From assembly GCA_947579605.1 (NCBI GenBank), contig OX388327.1:4327122-4391121 (forward strand): a DNA stretch of 64,000 bases, in the 5' to 3' direction. The notes under the pieces are model-generated. The model did no database searches and was not told the origin of the DNA. It was given only the letters and a program-made list of their open reading frames with translations. Shown piece after piece: positions 63,831 through 64,000 of the stretch. The translations under genes and the position numbers were made by a program. Source of the DNA: Athripsodes cinereus (Eukaryota; Arthropoda; Insecta; Trichoptera; Leptoceridae). Positions within the stretch are counted from its first letter, which is position 1, and every line of letters begins with the position of its first letter.

Positions 63831-64000
63831 GGACGATGTGGCGTGGAGGTAACGCTCTTGCCTTTGAGTCACGAGGTCCCGGGTTCGATTCCCGGCCAGG
63901 GCAAAGTGAAGAATGACCTTTTTCAAATTTCCCTGGGTCTGGGTGTTACATGCATATGTGTGTAGTGCATTGTATATGTGTGTATCGTCGCGTTAGTACC
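63831..64000 (+). repeat. SINE-1 copy, cut by the window end
   Basis: GGACGATGTGGCGTGGAGGT head, box B GGTTCGATTCC at 63882-63892, CCTGGGTCTGGGTGTTACAT body; the end runs out at 64000 within CGTCGCGTTAGTACC. Confidence 0.88.

Overview
This is animal genomic DNA, most likely from an insect. It is AT-rich, has no prokaryote-style gene packing, and is crowded with LINEs, tRNA-derived SINEs, hAT, piggyBac, pogo and Helitron-like DNA elements, MITEs, satellites and microsatellites. The species cannot be fixed from this window; Lepidoptera or Hemiptera would fit the repeat style.

The only host coding sequence I can support is two exons of one minus-strand gene. The exon at 27531-27722 encodes a complete thrombospondin type-1 repeat (six cysteines, WGPWSQC, CGPGS). 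The exon at 1995-2115 continues the same protein in the correct phase. Both have good splice signals. The domain and the following segment suggest a secreted matrix protein of the SBSPON type (somatomedin-B plus thrombospondin type-1). The somatomedin-B/signal-peptide exon and the C-terminal exons are not visible. On this reading 2116-27530 is one 25.4-kb intron, 27723-64000 is part of an upstream intron or 5' flank of at least 36.3 kb, and 1-1994 is the start of the next intron.

Everything else is repeat. Several non-LTR families are present as 5'-truncated C-terminal pieces: LINE-A with TATAG-like tails, LINE-B with GAT tails, LINE-C, LINE-D ending AYVQQW, CR1/Jockey-like pieces, and one R2/R4-type restriction-like endonuclease domain (8059-8556). 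Four short retroposons recur: SINE-1 and SINE-2 (tRNA-like boxes), a roughly 250-bp family called R3 here, and R4, whose 3' end can fold into a hairpin. R3 shares its 3' end with LINE-A, which suggests a LINE/SINE partnership. DNA elements include hAT copies with perfect 8-bp target duplications (13472-13973, 31586-32071, 53565-55799, 53937-55331), a pogo-like MITE (49810-50327), a piggyBac-like element (28657-29977), near-perfect palindromic MITEs and foldbacks, and two adjacent Helitron-like repeats (15359-16047).

Tandem arrays are 8 x 28 bp (38860-39083), about 15 x 23 bp (42505-42851), 3 x 396 bp (46161-47345) and 22.4 x 34 bp (57073-57834), plus AT, GT and other simple repeats. Many elements are nested, so their order of arrival can be read from the sequence. 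I see no CRISPR, operon, functional tRNA or rRNA gene, or intact transposase or reverse transcriptase.
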